The notes beneath the pieces were generated by a model, which did not search any database, was not told the origin of the DNA, and was given only the letters and a program-made list of their open reading frames with translations. Shown piece by piece: positions 62,280-64,000 of a stretch of 64,000 bases of DNA. The position numbers and the translations under genes were made by a program. Each line of letters opens with the position of its first letter. The stretch's first letter is position 1. Source of the stretch: Flavobacterium frigidarium DSM 17623 (GTDB lineage: Bacteria; Bacteroidota; Bacteroidia; Flavobacteriales; Flavobacteriaceae); the NCBI RefSeq assembly GCF_000425505.1, contig NZ_AUDO01000004.1, forward strand, positions 186,001 to 250,000, in the 5' to 3' direction.

Positions 62280-64000
62280 TTAAAATTCAACATTAAGTCC
62301 AAATGATACCGTTTTGTAGATTGGCGCAGCCCCTTTTTGATATCCGTACGTTAAAGGATTACTAGATCCATCTGTGATTCCTTCTGGATTGTAACCTGTG
62401 TAATCTTTAGACATAAAATACAATAGGTTTTGCCCAGCTACGTACAATCTCATTTTGCCAATCCCAAATTTTTTCAACATCTCTTTAGAAAAAGTATATC
62501 CTAAATTCACATTACGCAAAGCAACATATGAAGCATCTTGAACATCGTCACTTGTAAAAATGCGCTGTGTAGTAAAATCTGCATTAGGTAAATCAGACGT
62601 AGAATCTTGATTTGATGCAAACTCGTTATTAATGTACTGCGAATTTATATTACGTACCTCAGCACCGTAAGACCCTTGAAACATAAAGCTAAAGTCAACA
62701 TTTTTATATTTGAAATTATTGCTAAAACTCCAAACTAAATCAGGATAAGGAGTTCCTAAAACGGTACGATCATCCGTATCGATAATCCCGTCTCCGTTTA
62801 AATCTTTTACATAAACATCTTGTGCCTGCCCATTAATAGGATAAAAAGGATTTTTAATATACTGTGTGTCAATTTGGCTACTTACAACATAACCGTAAAA
62901 TGATGAAATAGGGTGACCTTCTAGCGAGATCCATTCTGCCGGACGTTTGTCATCGATTATACTAATTAATCCACTTGATCCAGCAAAATCAACTAATGTG
63001 TTTTTGTTACGAGTAAACAAAGCTGATGAAGTCCATGAAAAATCATTAGTTCTAATATTTTTTGAACGCAGTTCTAACTCAAATCCTTCATTTTTAACTT
63101 CCCCTCTATTTACTAACGCTGTCTCAAATCCAGTAACTGCAGCAACTGGTAAATCGATTAACAAATCATTACTTGTTCTAGTGTAATAATCGAATGAAAA
63201 TCCAAAAGCACCATCAAATAATGAAGCATCGATACCAGGATTAAATTCTACTAGTTGTTCCCAACCTAAATTAGGGTTTGAAATATTTGTGGTATTAAAA
63301 CCATTTGATAATCCATCAAGTGCTGTCCCTACTGGTTGAACTAGACCTATATAGTCGTACTCACCAATACCTGAATTGCTTCCTGTTACACCATAACTTA
63401 CTCTTAATTTTAAATCTCTAACAAAACGGCTGTCTGCAAGAAACTCTTCATTAGATACTCTCCACCCTAAAGAAGCTGCAGGGAAAAATCCGAATTTTTT
63501 ATCAGGTCCGAATTTTGATGAACCATCAGTTCTAAAACTAGCTGAAACTAAATAACGGTCGTCATAAGAATAATTCACACGAGATAAATACGAAATCAAC
63601 CTTTCTTTATATTTACTAGTAGATCCACCTGTTAAATTTGCAGCTGGAATAGTTTGTATGTAATCATTACTGTATCCAGCAGCTGAAATACCTACAAGCG
63701 TTGTAGACCAAAACTCTGCTGTAAAACCAGCAATTGCACTAAGATTGTGTTTTCCAAAATCATTGCTGTAGCTAAATAAACTTTCAGTTACCATATGATT
63801 TTGCTCAGTTGAACTATAGAATGAAGCCGAATCTGCAGCACCATTACGCGTTGCTTGTACACCTCTATACTCCTCTGACTTTATAAATCTATAATCTCCT
63901 CCTAAGGTTTGCTTGAAATTAAAATTATCTGTAAAGTTTACCTTAAAGTAAGTATTTCCGTAGAACTTAGTTTGGTACTTTAATTCGTTAATTTCATTTA
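62280..64000 (-). CDS. SusC/RagA-family TonB-dependent outer membrane transporter, C-terminal part
   Basis: The frame is open to the window end, so this is the last 573 residues of a protein of about 1000. It does not begin at the methionine at 63794, because codons upstream of it read on without a stop. Barrel strands typical of SusC are seen (SASFRTDGSSKFGPDKKFG, ASLGWRVSNEEFL, LRVSYGVTGSNSGIG), then DVYVKDLNGDGIIDTDDRTVLG and the C-terminal VSFGLNVEF. It imports alginate oligomers with energy from TonB. The plug and the signal part lie outside. Confidence 0.95.
   Translation of the reverse strand, partial: NEINELKYQTKFYGNTYFKVNFTDNFNFKQTLGGDYRFIKSEEYRGVQATRNGAADSASFYSSTEQNHMVTESLFSYSNDFGKHNLSAIAGFTAEFWSTTLVGISAAGYSNDYIQTIPAANLTGGSTSKYKERLISYLSRVNYSYDDRYLVSASFRTDGSSKFGPDKKFGFFPAASLGWRVSNEEFLADSRFVRDLKLRVSYGVTGSNSGIGEYDYIGLVQPVGTALDGLSNGFNTTNISNPNLGWEQLVEFNPGIDASLFDGAFGFSFDYYTRTSNDLLIDLPVAAVTGFETALVNRGEVKNEGFELELRSKNIRTNDFSWTSSALFTRNKNTLVDFAGSSGLISIIDDKRPAEWISLEGHPISSFYGYVVSSQIDTQYIKNPFYPINGQAQDVYVKDLNGDGIIDTDDRTVLGTPYPDLVWSFSNNFKYKNVDFSFMFQGSYGAEVRNINSQYINNEFASNQDSTSDLPNADFTTQRIFTSDDVQDASYVALRNVNLGYTFSKEMLKKFGIGKMRLYVAGQNLLYFMSKDYTGYNPEGITDGSSNPLTYGYQKGAAPIYKTVSFGLNVEF

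Noticed and set aside
62280..63794. Short SusC protein starting at the methionine at 63794
   Set aside because: The reading frame continues upstream to the window end with SusC-like sequence (for example GDYRFIKSEEYRG), so the gene is cut by the window and not short.
1..64000. tRNA, rRNA, CRISPR, prophage or insertion sequence
   Set aside because: No cloverleaf-like arms, repeat-spacer pattern, transposase or phage structural gene was seen in any frame or gap.

Overview
The window looks like chromosome from a Bacteroidota bacterium of the family Flavobacteriaceae, probably Flavobacterium or a close relative. The evidence is low G+C content, SusC/SusD-type outer membrane proteins, a TamB next to a lipoprotein-type Omp85 protein (TamL), many SPII lipoproteins, few strong Shine-Dalgarno sites, and repeated promoter elements of the Bacteroidetes type (TAnnTTTG at -7, once with TTG 20 bp upstream). 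No rRNA, tRNA, CRISPR array, prophage or insertion sequence was seen.

Layout. 1-7.2 kb: tail of a Ca2+-dependent phosphoinositide phospholipase C, a convergent exported metallophosphoesterase, a very acidic orphan protein, an SBF-like transporter, an SF2 helicase and a glycine-zipper stress protein. 7.4-14.3 kb: a TetR-controlled RND efflux operon (adaptor, pump, 37-residue membrane peptide, outer membrane channel) with four copies of one palindromic operator. 14.3-16.1 kb: a two-gene operon of a YqcI/YcgG (GntA/DcsA-like) haem N-hydroxylase and a DUF1989 protein, preceded by a 158-nt inverted-repeat-bounded element that may be structured RNA. 16-25.9 kb: housekeeping and stress genes (SIMPL, rhomboid, LpxL-like acyltransferase, SelO, NifS-like enzyme, metalloprotease) ending in an exported catalase-ankyrin pair divergent from OxyR. 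26-29.6 kb: two little-known enzymes, a papain-fold-like protein and a glutamate-cysteine-ligase-fold protein, then a thioesterase. 29.9-39.6 kb: TamB-TamL, L-serine dehydratase, a dispersed-type repeat and DoxX. 39.8-48.2 kb: two different MscS channels, an AI-2E-type permease, a lipoprotein and SbcCD.

48.3-53.8 kb holds the most interesting cluster: a tight five-gene operon egtB - DUF427 - flavoprotein disulfide reductase - BCCT betaine transporter - egtD. EgtD and EgtB make hercynine and its sulfoxide conjugate, but egtA, egtC and the usual C-S lyase are absent. In their place stand an RclA-like reductase and a betaine carrier, which suggests an ergothioneine-type thiol module with its own recycling and uptake.

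54.2-64 kb is an alginate utilisation locus on the minus strand. It holds SusC (cut by the window end), SusD, a PKD surface lipoprotein and a PL7 alginate lyase, then a FadR-type regulator with a perfect palindromic operator in front of it, an MFS uronate transporter, an SDR DEH reductase, KDG kinase and KDPG aldolase. Together these bind and cut alginate outside, import oligomers and monomers, and carry 4-deoxy-L-erythro-5-hexoseulose uronate through KDG and KDPG to pyruvate and glyceraldehyde-3-phosphate.
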